Assembly: GCF_900129545.1 (NCBI RefSeq)
Contig: NZ_FQWB01000001.1
Location: 992,001-1,056,000, forward strand
Length of the DNA stretch: 64,000 nucleotides
Direction of reading: 5' to 3'
Source of the DNA: Flavobacterium fluvii
GTDB taxonomy: Bacteria > Bacteroidota > Bacteroidia > Flavobacteriales > Flavobacteriaceae
Positions 24,787-33,506 of the stretch are shown piece by piece; within the stretch, counting starts at the first letter, position 1, and every line of letters begins with the position of its first letter. A program made the position numbers and the translations under genes. A model generated the notes under the pieces. That model was not told the origin of the DNA, searched no databases, and worked only from the letters and a program-made list of their open reading frames with translations.

Positions 24787-27567
24787 TTAAAAGGTGTATC
24801 CCAGATTGATGGAAAAACCGACTCCCTTTTTATATTCTCGAACAATCAGGGAATTTTCGGTGATGTTCAACGTGCTTTCGCTTCCGAGTTGTTTTCTGTA
24901 ATTTGGATTTAAAATGTTGTCTACTGCAAATTTTACTTCAATCTTTTTTGAAATTGTGTTTGTCCAAATAAAATCCAGTTTGCTGAATGATTTTTCATAG
25001 ATGTGGTCAATTCCTGATGAACCCACGGCATAAATTCGGTCTCCGTAAACATTGTAAACCAAACTCATCGAGTTTTTCCAATCCTTGTTGATGTCGAAAT
25101 CATATTTCAGGTCAGAGTTGATCAACCAGTTGGAAGCTCCTTGTAAGGCTCTGTTTCTGTTGTTTTCCAATTCGTTTCCTTGTTTGGTTATGTCGATTGT
25201 AACATCGGTACTCATTAATGAAGTGTTGAAACCCCAAGAGAAATTGGCAAGTGACTTGCTGATGCGGCTCAATTGGAAAAGCATTTCTATTTCGGCTCCA
25301 AAAATTACGGCTTCTTCCGAGTTTTTGAAAGTGGTAATTTGTCCACCGCTGTTTGCCGTTGGTTTAAAAACCCTTTCGATTGGGTTGTTGATCATTTTTC
25401 CAAATACTCCAACAGCAAATAATTCTTTGTTGTTAGGGAACAATTCATATTTAAAATCAACATTGTAATTTTCGCTGTTCAACAAGTTTGGATTTCCACT
25501 TTCAGATGTTCCATCGGCATTGATGTAGTTTATAGGTAGTAATTCCATGGCAACCGGACGTGTGATTGTTTTTGCGAATGATACTCTCAAGTTGCTGTTG
25601 TCGTTCAAAATGCGTTTCGCATTTATCGAAGGAAGAATGTCTGTTTTGTCATCAGATTTCAAACGGTAGGCACTTCCAAAAGGATCTCCCTGTTCTCTGT
25701 ATTTTATTTCACGAGTTGAATTTTCGGCTCTTAATCCAGCGTTGATGTTCCATTTTTCTCCAAAATTCATCAATAAATTGAAATAACCCACATTCACGAA
25801 CTGGTTCAGTTTTACTTTGTAATCGCCATTGGATTCTTCCTGTACATACAAGATCCCGTTGTTGATGTCCTCATTGATGTAGGAACTGATGTTGTTCAAG
25901 TTGCCAGTAAAATTTTTTTCGATATTTTTTTTGCCGGACAAGAAACGGTAACTGGATTCCATATCGTTAAGAAAGTTGTTGTAACCTATCGACAGGTTGT
26001 TGTTCTTTTCTTTGGACCCAAATTTCAGGTTGTATTCCAGGAATGAAGAGAAATAGAAGTTTCCTTTGATATCCAGGTATTGACGATTCAAGTTGTTTCC
26101 ACCATAAGACATGTTGATGTCGTCTTCATTTACTTTTACACCCAGAAGAAATTTTCTGTCAGGTTGTTGAAAAGAAGTATTTACATAAGCTCCACCAGCT
26201 TTGATGGTATGTTTTCCGTCTTCGGTTATTTTGTAATCGGCCAATAATTGGTTGTTCCAGTAAAGCGATTCTTCATATTGATTCATTCGGATAAGATTGT
26301 TGGTTTGGTTGGCCAAACTGTTGGTGTATCCCAATTGATCTTGAATTTTGCTTTCGGTAGCCTTGATGAACATGGAATTCAGGTTGGCATTAAAACGTTT
26401 TGTTTTATACTTGAAACCCAATAAGCCAGAAAGTGTTGTTTGATAACTGTATTGAGTGGTGTAAAGATTATTGTCATAATTGCCTTGACCAAGATTGAAA
26501 GTTCGGTCAACACCTTCCGTATATGAATAGTTGTTGTCAAAATTGATTGACATAATGTAGCTGAAACTTCTTTCGTTCTCCAATTTGAATTTCTGTGCGT
26601 GCAAAAATCCAATGCTTGAATTCAAAGGACTTTTGGTTGCGGCAACATCCCATGAGTTTTTACCGTAAGCCTCCTCATATTGTGATGGGGAAAGTTTTGT
26701 TCCGTTTGGAACCGATCCAAAAGCATTGGGAAGGGCCCTGTCATCGCCCAAGAAACCGAATGTTCCTTTGGTTGAATTGGCATCGTAAGAAAGTAAAAAT
26801 TTCTCAAGATTGTTGTTGGTAGTATATCCAAAACCAATGTTCAATTTGGTAATGTCTTTTGGTTGTGGCGTTTCGATATTGATGGTTGCACCGGCAAAAT
26901 CACCAGAAATGTTTGGATTAAAAGTTTTATAGACATTCAAGACTCCTACCACGTCAGTCGGGAATAAATCCAAAGGAATTATTTTTTTGAAAGGACTGTT
27001 GGATGGGGATTGCAAATCGTTTATCAGTAAGTTGTTGTAGCGGTCTTCCAGTCCACGAATGAACAAACCTCTTCCGTCCACCTTCGTGATTCCGGTTATT
27101 TTAGTCAAACCTTCCTCGACATCGCTAACCCCTTTACGAGCCATTTCTTGTGCTCCAATACTTTGTTTGATTACCACAGCATTTTTTTGGTCCAGCAAAA
27201 TGGCAGTTTCTTTTTCCCTATTTCCTGTCGACCTGATTACTACTTCTTTTAGATTGTAATTAGTGGGAACCAAGGATTCATTGGTAATAGTTGTTTGTCC
27301 TTCGTTTACGGTAACCAAGATTTCGGTAGATTCATATCCGGCCAAGCTGAACTCGACGATATAAACTCCAGGTTGAATAGCAATGGAAAATTTTCCTTCT
27401 GCATCTGTTGTAGTGCTTATATTTGCTTCTTTTATTGTGACAGTTACTGCTGACAATGTTTTTTGTTGTATACTTTTATCTGTTAATATACCCGTGATTT
27501 TTCCATCATTTTTCGCGAAGGAAAGGGTGGAAATTAATAATGCAATAAACAATAATCTGAATTTCAT
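24787..27567 (-). CDS. TonB-dependent outer-membrane receptor with regulatory-like N-terminal domain
   Basis: 926 residues from the ATG at 27567 (an upstream in-frame Met would lengthen the basic start). The signal peptide MKFRLLFIALLISTLSFA leads to a carboxypeptidase-regulatory-like beta-sandwich (about 20-105: GKITGILTDKS, GKFSIAIQPGVYIVEFSLAGYES), then the plug (about 115-260: VVIKQSIGAQEMARKGVSDVEE, FIRGLEDRYNNLLIND) and the barrel, ending in the aromatic GYTF beta-signal. It takes up an unidentified ligand using TonB energy. There is no susD partner; a beta-helix lipoprotein lies downstream. Divergent phoB and in-phase 11-bp units upstream point to phosphate-starvation control. Confidence 0.93.
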   Translation of the reverse strand: MKFRLLFIALLISTLSFAKNDGKITGILTDKSIQQKTLSAVTVTIKEANISTTTDAEGKFSIAIQPGVYIVEFSLAGYESTEILVTVNEGQTTITNESLVPTNYNLKEVVIRSTGNREKETAILLDQKNAVVIKQSIGAQEMARKGVSDVEEGLTKITGITKVDGRGLFIRGLEDRYNNLLINDLQSPSNSPFKKIIPLDLFPTDVVGVLNVYKTFNPNISGDFAGATINIETPQPKDITKLNIGFGYTTNNNLEKFLLSYDANSTKGTFGFLGDDRALPNAFGSVPNGTKLSPSQYEEAYGKNSWDVAATKSPLNSSIGFLHAQKFKLENERSFSYIMSINFDNNYSYTEGVDRTFNLGQGNYDNNLYTTQYSYQTTLSGLLGFKYKTKRFNANLNSMFIKATESKIQDQLGYTNSLANQTNNLIRMNQYEESLYWNNQLLADYKITEDGKHTIKAGGAYVNTSFQQPDRKFLLGVKVNEDDINMSYGGNNLNRQYLDIKGNFYFSSFLEYNLKFGSKEKNNNLSIGYNNFLNDMESSYRFLSGKKNIEKNFTGNLNNISSYINEDINNGILYVQEESNGDYKVKLNQFVNVGYFNLLMNFGEKWNINAGLRAENSTREIKYREQGDPFGSAYRLKSDDKTDILPSINAKRILNDNSNLRVSFAKTITRPVAMELLPINYINADGTSESGNPNLLNSENYNVDFKYELFPNNKELFAVGVFGKMINNPIERVFKPTANSGGQITTFKNSEEAVIFGAEIEMLFQLSRISKSLANFSWGFNTSLMSTDVTIDITKQGNELENNRNRALQGASNWLINSDLKYDFDINKDWKNSMSLVYNVYGDRIYAVGSSGIDHIYEKSFSKLDFIWTNTISKKIEVKFAVDNILNPNYRKQLGSESTLNITENSLIVREYKKGVGFSINLGYTF

Positions 27568-27588
27568 TTTAATTGGTTTTTGTTTTTG

Positions 27589-27644
27589 CAAAGGAATGTC
27601 CGTTTTGTAAAGTAAAAGTTAGCTGATTATTACCATTTAGTTTC
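27589..27644 (-). promoter_or_regulatory. Candidate PhoB box of the TonB receptor gene
   Basis: On the minus strand TTCCTTTG (27596-27589) is preceded by 4 bp and by 11-bp units at 27601-27611 (TTTACAAAACG), 27612-27622 (CTAACTTTTAC), 27623-27633 (GTAATAATCAG) and a weaker fourth unit at 27634-27644. The geometry is that of the pstS promoter. Confidence 0.45.
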
Positions 27645-27791
27645 GTGAATATTAATAAATGGTTAACATATTAAATTGCGGTTAATGAAGCTTTTTAACT
27701 ATTCTTTTATTATTACATTTACAATCGGAAAGACGATCATATAGGTGTCTTTAATGTATAATTACAATGAATTAACATTAGTTTTCTAAAC

Positions 27792-28475
27792 ATGAAAAAA
27801 CAAAACACAAAGATTTTACTAGTTGATGACGAACCGGATATTTTAGAAATTGTAGGGTATAATCTTGCCCAGGAAGGATATCAAATTGTTACGGCTTCCA
27901 ATGGTAAAGATGCCATAACAAAAGCCAAAAAAGAAATGCCGGATCTTATCATTATGGACGTGATGATGCCGGAGATGGACGGAATGGAAGCTTGTGAAAA
28001 TATCAGGAAAATTCCTGAACTCAATAACGTAATCATTACTTTTCTTACCGCCCGAAGTGAAGATTATTCGCAAGTGGCAGGTTTTGATGCCGGTGCCGAT
28101 GATTATATCACCAAGCCAATCAAACCCAAGTTGTTGGTGAGCAAGGTGAAAGCATTGTTGCGTCGTTCAAAAGAACAAGAGGTAAAAAGTGAAACGCTAA
28201 ATGTGGGTGGAATAGAAATCAATCGCGAAGAATATAAAATAATAAAGGACAATTTGGTAATTGCTTTGCCTCGAAAAGAGTTTGAACTCTTTTATTTATT
28301 GGCTTCAAAACCGGGAAAAGTATTCAAGCGAGATGAAATTTTGGACAAAGTTTGGGGGAATGAAGTTGTCGTGGGTGGAAGAACCATAGATGTCCACATC
28401 AGGAAACTTAGAGAGAAAATTGGAGATGATTTTTTCAAGACCATAAAAGGTATCGGTTATAAATTCGAAGTGTAA
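27792..28475 (+). CDS. phoB: Response regulator of the phosphate regulon (PhoB)
   Basis: 227 residues of the OmpR/PhoB family. The receiver domain has the acidic pocket and phospho-acceptor (VDDEPD, LIIMDVMMPEMDG, Asp about 56), FLTAR and the switch KPIKP. The winged-helix domain is about 130-225 (LPRKEFELFYLLASKPGKVFKRDEILDKVWG, RTIDVHIRKLREKI). It is the partner of PhoR 40 bp downstream. It is assigned as PhoB by its location before phoR, the porin, pst and phoU genes. Confidence 0.9.
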   Translation: MKKQNTKILLVDDEPDILEIVGYNLAQEGYQIVTASNGKDAITKAKKEMPDLIIMDVMMPEMDGMEACENIRKIPELNNVIITFLTARSEDYSQVAGFDAGADDYITKPIKPKLLVSKVKALLRRSKEQEVKSETLNVGGIEINREEYKIIKDNLVIALPRKEFELFYLLASKPGKVFKRDEILDKVWGNEVVVGGRTIDVHIRKLREKIGDDFFKTIKGIGYKFEV

Positions 28476-28515
28476 TTTTAGTGTTAAATTTGCACCAATC
28501 CCTGAACATTGAAAG

Positions 28516-29583
28516 ATGAAAATAAGTTTCAAGAAAACCTATAGGTTTGCCGTAATTTCAGCTTTATACATCAGTCTTTTTGCTACTATATTTGTTATGC
28601 TGTTGGCAACAATGGTGTTCAAATATACCCCGAAAAGCATCTTTTTGTTTGGAGGTATTTTCCTTTTTTTTATTTATGCATTTTCCTTTATCGTCATACA
28701 ATACAGGGTAGAACGGTTTATCTATCGTAGGGTAAAAAAAATCTACGATGATGTTTCCCTGCTGGAATCGAGTACTTTCATCAATCAGCCCATAACGACC
28801 GACATGGAAACGCTGACACTGGAAATGAAGAAATATGCCACGGGCAAAAAACTGGAAATCGAAATGTTGAAAGTTCGCGAAGAATATCGAAGAGAATTTC
28901 TGGGAAATGTTTCGCATGAATTAAAAACTCCTTTATTTACGGTTCAGGGCTATATTTCTACACTGCTTGAAGGTGCAATGGAAGATAAGGCCATTCGGAA
29001 AAAATACTTGAAACGTGCCGAAAAGGGTGTGGAACGATTGATTTATATCGTCGAAGATTTGGACATGATCACCAAACTGGAAGTGGGTGACTTGAATCTG
29101 GAATTTTCTGAATTTGATATTGTCGAATTGATTCAAAATGTTTTTGATTTATTGGAAATGAAGGCCGATAAAAAGAAAATTACCTTGGCATTTGAAAATT
29201 ATCATATCCAGCCCATTTTTGTAAAAGGTGACAAAGACAAAATGCAACAAGTTGTCGAAAACTTGTTGGTCAATTCCATTAAATATGGTAAAGAAGGCGG
29301 TTTGACCGAGGTAAGCGTGATTAACCTGACCAAGAAAAAAGTGTTGGTTCGAGTTACCGACAATGGAGAAGGAATTGAAAAACAAAATCTTCCAAGAGTT
29401 TTTGAACGCTTCTATCGTGTGGATAAAAGTGGTTCCCGCACAGAAGGAGGTTCCGGATTGGGTCTCGCCATCGTAAAACACATTATCGAAGCCCATAAGG
29501 AAAAGATATATGTGGAAAGCGAATTCGGTATTGGATCCGAATTTTCTTTTACCATGACCAAAGCTAAATTAAACATTTCTTAA
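28516..29583 (+). CDS. phoR: Phosphate regulon sensor histidine kinase (PhoR)
   Basis: 355 residues. Two TM helices near residues 13-35 and 44-61 are followed by a short linker, HisKA (about 125-190: FLGNVSHELKTPLFTVQGYI) and HATPase (NLLVNSIKYGK, DNGEGI, GSGLGLAIV). There is no PAS domain, unlike proteobacterial PhoR. It would sense phosphate status via Pst/PhoU and phosphorylate PhoB. It begins 40 bp after phoB stops. Confidence 0.9.
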   Translation: MKISFKKTYRFAVISALYISLFATIFVMLLATMVFKYTPKSIFLFGGIFLFFIYAFSFIVIQYRVERFIYRRVKKIYDDVSLLESSTFINQPITTDMETLTLEMKKYATGKKLEIEMLKVREEYRREFLGNVSHELKTPLFTVQGYISTLLEGAMEDKAIRKKYLKRAEKGVERLIYIVEDLDMITKLEVGDLNLEFSEFDIVELIQNVFDLLEMKADKKKITLAFENYHIQPIFVKGDKDKMQQVVENLLVNSIKYGKEGGLTEVSVINLTKKKVLVRVTDNGEGIEKQNLPRVFERFYRVDKSGSRTEGGSGLGLAIVKHIIEAHKEKIYVESEFGIGSEFSFTMTKAKLNIS

Positions 29584-29674
29584 TATGATATAATAAATTT
29601 AGGTTGCTGATTGTTAGATTAATGTTTGTTATATTGGGATTAAAAAAGGAACTTTGTTTCTAGGAAAATCGCCG

Positions 29675-29741
29675 TTAACATTAAATTATCATCTAAATAA
29701 CATTGAGATAACATTAAATTAACATTGCAGCATCACCTTTG
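29675..29741 (+). promoter_or_regulatory. PhoB box array of the porin promoter
   Basis: Five tandem 11-bp units start at 29675, 29686, 29697, 29708 and 29719. Four match WTAACATT; the unit at 29686 is TTATCATC. After the last unit come 4 bp and CACCTTTG (29734-29741), a near-match to TAnnTTTG. There is no TTG at -33, as expected of an activator-dependent promoter. Confidence 0.7.
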
Positions 29742-29765
29742 CGGCAAATAAATCATAAAAAAGAA

Positions 29766-31097
29766 ATGAGAAAAGTTTTATTTGCAAGTTTACTGGCTGT
29801 TTCATTTACAGTGAATGCGCAAGATGTAAAGAAAGATGAAATCAAGAAAGAAGTGGTTCGTATCTTGGATTCCATCAATAAGGAAAAGCAGGTTGAAAAA
29901 GAAAAGATAGTTTCAAAGGAAAAAGCCGATAAAGAAAAAGCCGATAAAGAAGCTTGGTACAACAAAATTTCTATTCGAGGATATGTCCAAGTTAGATATA
30001 ACGGATTGTTTTCCACTAATGATAAAGTGTCTTGCGACCAATGCGATAAATCCTGGGGAACAACTTCAACAGCTCCAGACGCAAAATCAAATAATGGTTT
30101 TTTTATAAGAAGAGCTCGTGTTGTTATCTCGGGACAAGTTCATCCTAATGTTTTTGTTTATATTCAGCCAGATTTCGCCAGTTCTCCATCGACGGGTGTG
30201 AATAATTTTGCCCAAATTAGAGATGCTTATGCCGATATTTCATTCGACAAGAAAAGAGAATATAGAATTAGACTTGGTCAGAGTAAAATCCCATTCGGTT
30301 TTGAAAATTTGCAATCCAGCCAAAATCGTTTGACTTTGGATCGTAATGATGGTTTGAATAGTGCCATTGCCAATGAAAGAGATTTAGGAGCTTTTTTTTA
30401 CTGGGCTCCAGCTGAAATTAGGGAGCGTTTTGCAATGCTTGTAAAAGATGGGTATAAAGGTTCCGGAGATTATGGCGTGTTTGCATTTGGGGCTTATAAC
30501 GGTCAAACTGCGAATAAATCAGAAGCGAACAGAAACTTGCACGTTGTTGCCAGGGTAACTTATCCATTTGTTATAGGAAACCAAATAATTGAACCGGGAT
30601 TGCAAGCTTATACAGGAAAATGGGCTTTTACCAGCGAATTATCTACAGGAGTAACTACTCCACTTAACAAGCAATATGTATTAGACCAAAGAGTTGGAGC
30701 TACTTTTGTATTGTATCCAAAACCATTTGGTATCCAAACAGAATACAACATTGGGAAAGGACCGCGTTATGATAACGTTACTAATTCAGTTGATGTTACC
30801 AGTTTAGATGGTGGTTATGTAACATTAAATTACAAATGGGACTTGAATTTGGCAAAACACCATTTCTTGTATCCTTTTGCCAAGTTCCAATATTATGATG
30901 GAGGAAAGAAGTTTGAAAAAGATGCCAGAAGTTATGTGGTAAGAGATTATGAATTGGGTATAGAATGGCAACCGCTTAAAGCATTTGAGTTGACGGCGGA
31001 ATGGGTTATTTCTGACAGGACTTTTGAAGACAGCGCACTTCCAATCAACAGACAACAAGGAAATTTATTGAGATTGCAAGCACAGATTAATTTCTAA
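29766..31097 (+). CDS. OprO/OprP-like phosphate-selective porin
   Basis: 443 residues from the ATG at 29766 (an upstream TTG frame is unlikely). The signal peptide ends FTVNAQ. A Lys/Glu-rich segment (about 20-60, coiled coil, EKEKIVSKEKADKEKADKEA) precedes the porin domain with SIRGYVQVRYNGLF, NNGFFIRRARVVISGQVHPN, RLGQSKIPFGFENLQSSQNRL and a C-terminal RLQAQINF. OprP-type porins let phosphate cross the outer membrane under starvation. The upstream PhoB units support this. It has its own terminator and lies before pstS. Confidence 0.88.
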   Translation: MRKVLFASLLAVSFTVNAQDVKKDEIKKEVVRILDSINKEKQVEKEKIVSKEKADKEKADKEAWYNKISIRGYVQVRYNGLFSTNDKVSCDQCDKSWGTTSTAPDAKSNNGFFIRRARVVISGQVHPNVFVYIQPDFASSPSTGVNNFAQIRDAYADISFDKKREYRIRLGQSKIPFGFENLQSSQNRLTLDRNDGLNSAIANERDLGAFFYWAPAEIRERFAMLVKDGYKGSGDYGVFAFGAYNGQTANKSEANRNLHVVARVTYPFVIGNQIIEPGLQAYTGKWAFTSELSTGVTTPLNKQYVLDQRVGATFVLYPKPFGIQTEYNIGKGPRYDNVTNSVDVTSLDGGYVTLNYKWDLNLAKHHFLYPFAKFQYYDGGKKFEKDARSYVVRDYELGIEWQPLKAFELTAEWVISDRTFEDSALPINRQQGNLLRLQAQINF

Positions 31098-31130
31098 TTT
31101 TGCAATATATAAATTGAGCATTATTTTGAT

Positions 31131-31178
31131 AAAAAGAGGCTATTTCACGAGTTGTGAAACAGCCTCTTTTTTTTTATT
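31131..31178 (+). terminator. Terminator of the porin gene
   Basis: AAAGAGGCTATTTCAC (31133-31148) pairs with GTGAAACAGCCTCTTT (31154-31169) around GAGTT, then a long T run. Confidence 0.85.
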
Positions 31179-31286
31179 TTTATTTAGGTATTTAATGTTA
31201 TATCTTTGATAATCAGTATCAAAATAGGTTTTCTGGTTATGTGACTTTTTCTTTATTGTAAAATTAGTGTAAAAAATACCCAAATA

Positions 31287-31342
31287 GTAAAGATTGAATA
31301 ATACTTGCTTAACATAGCCTTAACGTTGACGCTTTACTTTTG
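31287..31342 (+). promoter_or_regulatory. PhoB box array of the pstS promoter
   Basis: Units at 31309-31319 (TTAACATAGCC) and 31320-31330 (TTAACGTTGAC), preceded by weaker in-phase units at 31298 and 31287, are followed after 4 bp by TACTTTTG (31335-31342). The pstS ATG is 24 bp further down. Confidence 0.75.
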
Positions 31343-31366
31343 TCAAAAATTAAAAGATACCAAAAA

Positions 31367-32200
31367 ATGAAAACAACTAAATTAAAAATAGCAGCCCTTT
31401 TGGCAGTAGTGATGACTATTGGATTTTCCTTTACTACTTTGAATAAAATAACGATTAAAGGATCGGATACTATGGTGATTTTATCACAACAATGGGCTGA
31501 AGCCTATATGAAAAAACATCCAGGAACGACTATTCAGGTAACTGGTGGTGGATCAGGAGTAGGACTTGCGGCATTAATAAATGGTTCTACGGATATAGCA
31601 AACTCAAGTCGTCCAATCAAACCGGCTGAATTAGAAAAAATCAAGACGAAATACAAAAAAAACGGAATCGAAATTGCTTGTGCAAAAGACGGTTTGTCTG
31701 TTTTCTTGAACAAAGGAAATACGGTTTCTGAATTGACAATGCAACAAATTGGGGATATCTTTTCTGGTAAAATTACCAACTGGAAGCAAGTGGGTGGAGC
31801 CGATGCAAAAATCCAATTGTACGGAAGGGAAAGCAGCTCGGGAACTTTTGAATTTTTCAAGGAACACGTTGTGAAAACTGATTTTTCTCCAGCTTGTCAA
31901 ACTTTGCCTGGAACCGCTGCGATTGTAAATGCAGTAAAAAAAGACAAATACAGCATTGGTTACGGTGGTGCGGCTTATGCCGAAGGTGTTAAAGATTGTA
32001 AAGTGAAAAAAGATGCCAAAAGCAAAGGAGTTTTGCCAACGGAAGCTACCATTAAAAACAAAACCTACCCAATTTCAAGATACTTGTACATGTATTTGAA
32101 GACGAAACCAACAGGCGAGACCAAAGCTTTTATTGACTGGGTTTTGAGTCCAGAGGGTCAAAAAATGATTGCAGCAGTAGGATATTTTCCAGTAAAATAA
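31367..32200 (+). CDS. pstS: Phosphate ABC transporter substrate-binding protein
   Basis: 277 residues from the ATG at 31367, with a signal-like N-terminus. The phosphate-binding pattern is visible: IKGSDTM, VTGGGSGVGLAALINGSTDIANSSRPI, YGRESSSGTFEFF and IGYGGAAYAEGV. PstS captures phosphate in the periplasm and hands it to PstCA. It is single here and is separated from pstC by a hairpin that may set the excess of PstS over the permease. Confidence 0.95.
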   Translation: MKTTKLKIAALLAVVMTIGFSFTTLNKITIKGSDTMVILSQQWAEAYMKKHPGTTIQVTGGGSGVGLAALINGSTDIANSSRPIKPAELEKIKTKYKKNGIEIACAKDGLSVFLNKGNTVSELTMQQIGDIFSGKITNWKQVGGADAKIQLYGRESSSGTFEFFKEHVVKTDFSPACQTLPGTAAIVNAVKKDKYSIGYGGAAYAEGVKDCKVKKDAKSKGVLPTEATIKNKTYPISRYLYMYLKTKPTGETKAFIDWVLSPEGQKMIAAVGYFPVK

Positions 32201-32213
32201 AAACAAATAAGGA

Positions 32214-32246
32214 AATCCCTCTCTTTCATTAAGGAGGGATTTTTTA
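32214..32246 (+). terminator. Partial terminator between pstS and pstC
   Basis: AATCCCTC (32214-32221) and GAGGGATT (32234-32241) flank a 12-nt loop, followed by Ts. There is no promoter-like box before pstC. Confidence 0.7.
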
Positions 32247-32268
32247 TATGCATTCTTAAATCCATTAA

Positions 32269-33504
32269 ATGAATTCTCCTCATCCAAATAAACAAACTTT
32301 TACCAAAGAGAGTTTGAAAAAACAATTCAGGCTTTCCGAGTTTCTGGCCGAGAAAGTTATTTCTTCGGTGGCATTTCTCTCGATAGCCGTTATTTTCTTG
32401 ATATTTATTTTTGTTTTCAAGGAATCGTTGCCATTATTCGGTTTTAATGATAAAGCGAAAGCAAATACCGAAATCCAAACAACTACTGGGGCAGCAATTG
32501 AAACTTATGGAAGCGAAACTTCCACGGCAGATAGTGAACCGGAAACCTATGGTGCTCCTGCAGAAAGTCTGGAACCCGAAACTTATGGTTCGCCAACAGA
32601 AGATTTAAATCCAGTTGTTGAAGAAACAGCAGCAGCAGAACCGGAAACTTACGGAACGGTAACCGAAGATTTAAACCCGGATTCCGCTTCGGAAGATGTA
32701 GTTGCTATTGACGAAAAAGTTACTGGAAACAAAGAAGGAGCAGATAAAACTTGGAGTACTTTTTTCTCCACGGAATGGGTTCCTGTTTCCGATAATCCTC
32801 GATTTGGATTGATTGCTTTGTTTATTGGTACTTTGAAAGTAACCATCATCGCCATGTTGATTGCCGGACCTTTGGCAATATTGGCTGCCGTTTACACCTC
32901 TTGCTTTGCTTCCAATAGAAGAAAGGAAATCATAAAACCCATTATCGAAATGTTGGCGGCTTTTCCATCGGTGGTAATTGGATTTTTTGCCATGATGGTC
33001 TTGGCTACTTTTTTCCAGGATATTTTTGGCTACGATTCAAGATTGAATGCTTTCATTGGCGGTGTCGCGATGGCATTGGCGGCAATTCCCATTATTTACA
33101 CGATTTCAGAAGATGCTTTGTCATCAGTTCCTAAAACCTATACCGAAGCCAGTTTGGCATTGGGAGCCAGCAAAGCACAGACCGCCTTTTCGGTGATTTT
33201 GCCGGCGGCAACTCCGGGTATTTTTGCAGCCTTGCTTTTGGGCGTGGGTCGTGTTTTTGGAGAAACGATGATTGCGCTTATGGCAACCGGAAACGCGGCA
33301 TTGTTGTCGGCCAATCCATTTGAAAGTGTGCGAACTTTTGCGGCTACCATTGGTTCTGAAATGGCCGAAACTGTTTTTGGAGAAACCCATTACAGCGTTT
33401 TGTTTTTTATTGGGTCTTTGCTTTTCATTTTCTCATTCATATTGAACGCGGTGGCAGAATTTTATGTCAAAGGAAGATTAATAAAAAAATTCCAAGGTAA
33501 ATAA
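32269..33504 (+). CDS. pstC: Phosphate ABC transporter permease PstC with an acidic repeat loop
   Basis: 411 residues, longer than the usual 300-330. TM1 is at about 30-50. The first external loop carries four ETYG motifs at residues 78-81, 92-95, 104-107 and 126-129, in an acidic Pro/Thr/Glu-rich stretch up to about 150. TM2-6 and the EAA-type cytoplasmic loop (YTEASLALGASKAQTAFSVILPAATPGI) follow. The loop is not a feature of standard PstC. pstA starts 2 bp after the stop. Confidence 0.92.
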   Translation: MNSPHPNKQTFTKESLKKQFRLSEFLAEKVISSVAFLSIAVIFLIFIFVFKESLPLFGFNDKAKANTEIQTTTGAAIETYGSETSTADSEPETYGAPAESLEPETYGSPTEDLNPVVEETAAAEPETYGTVTEDLNPDSASEDVVAIDEKVTGNKEGADKTWSTFFSTEWVPVSDNPRFGLIALFIGTLKVTIIAMLIAGPLAILAAVYTSCFASNRRKEIIKPIIEMLAAFPSVVIGFFAMMVLATFFQDIFGYDSRLNAFIGGVAMALAAIPIIYTISEDALSSVPKTYTEASLALGASKAQTAFSVILPAATPGIFAALLLGVGRVFGETMIALMATGNAALLSANPFESVRTFAATIGSEMAETVFGETHYSVLFFIGSLLFIFSFILNAVAEFYVKGRLIKKFQGK

Positions 33505-33506
33505 AT

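Noticed and set aside
27645..27791. PhoB box directly before phoB
   Set aside because: TTAACAT-like words occur (27663, 27772) but not in the 11-bp phase with a -7 box and 4-bp gap found at the other four promoters, so autoregulation cannot be claimed.
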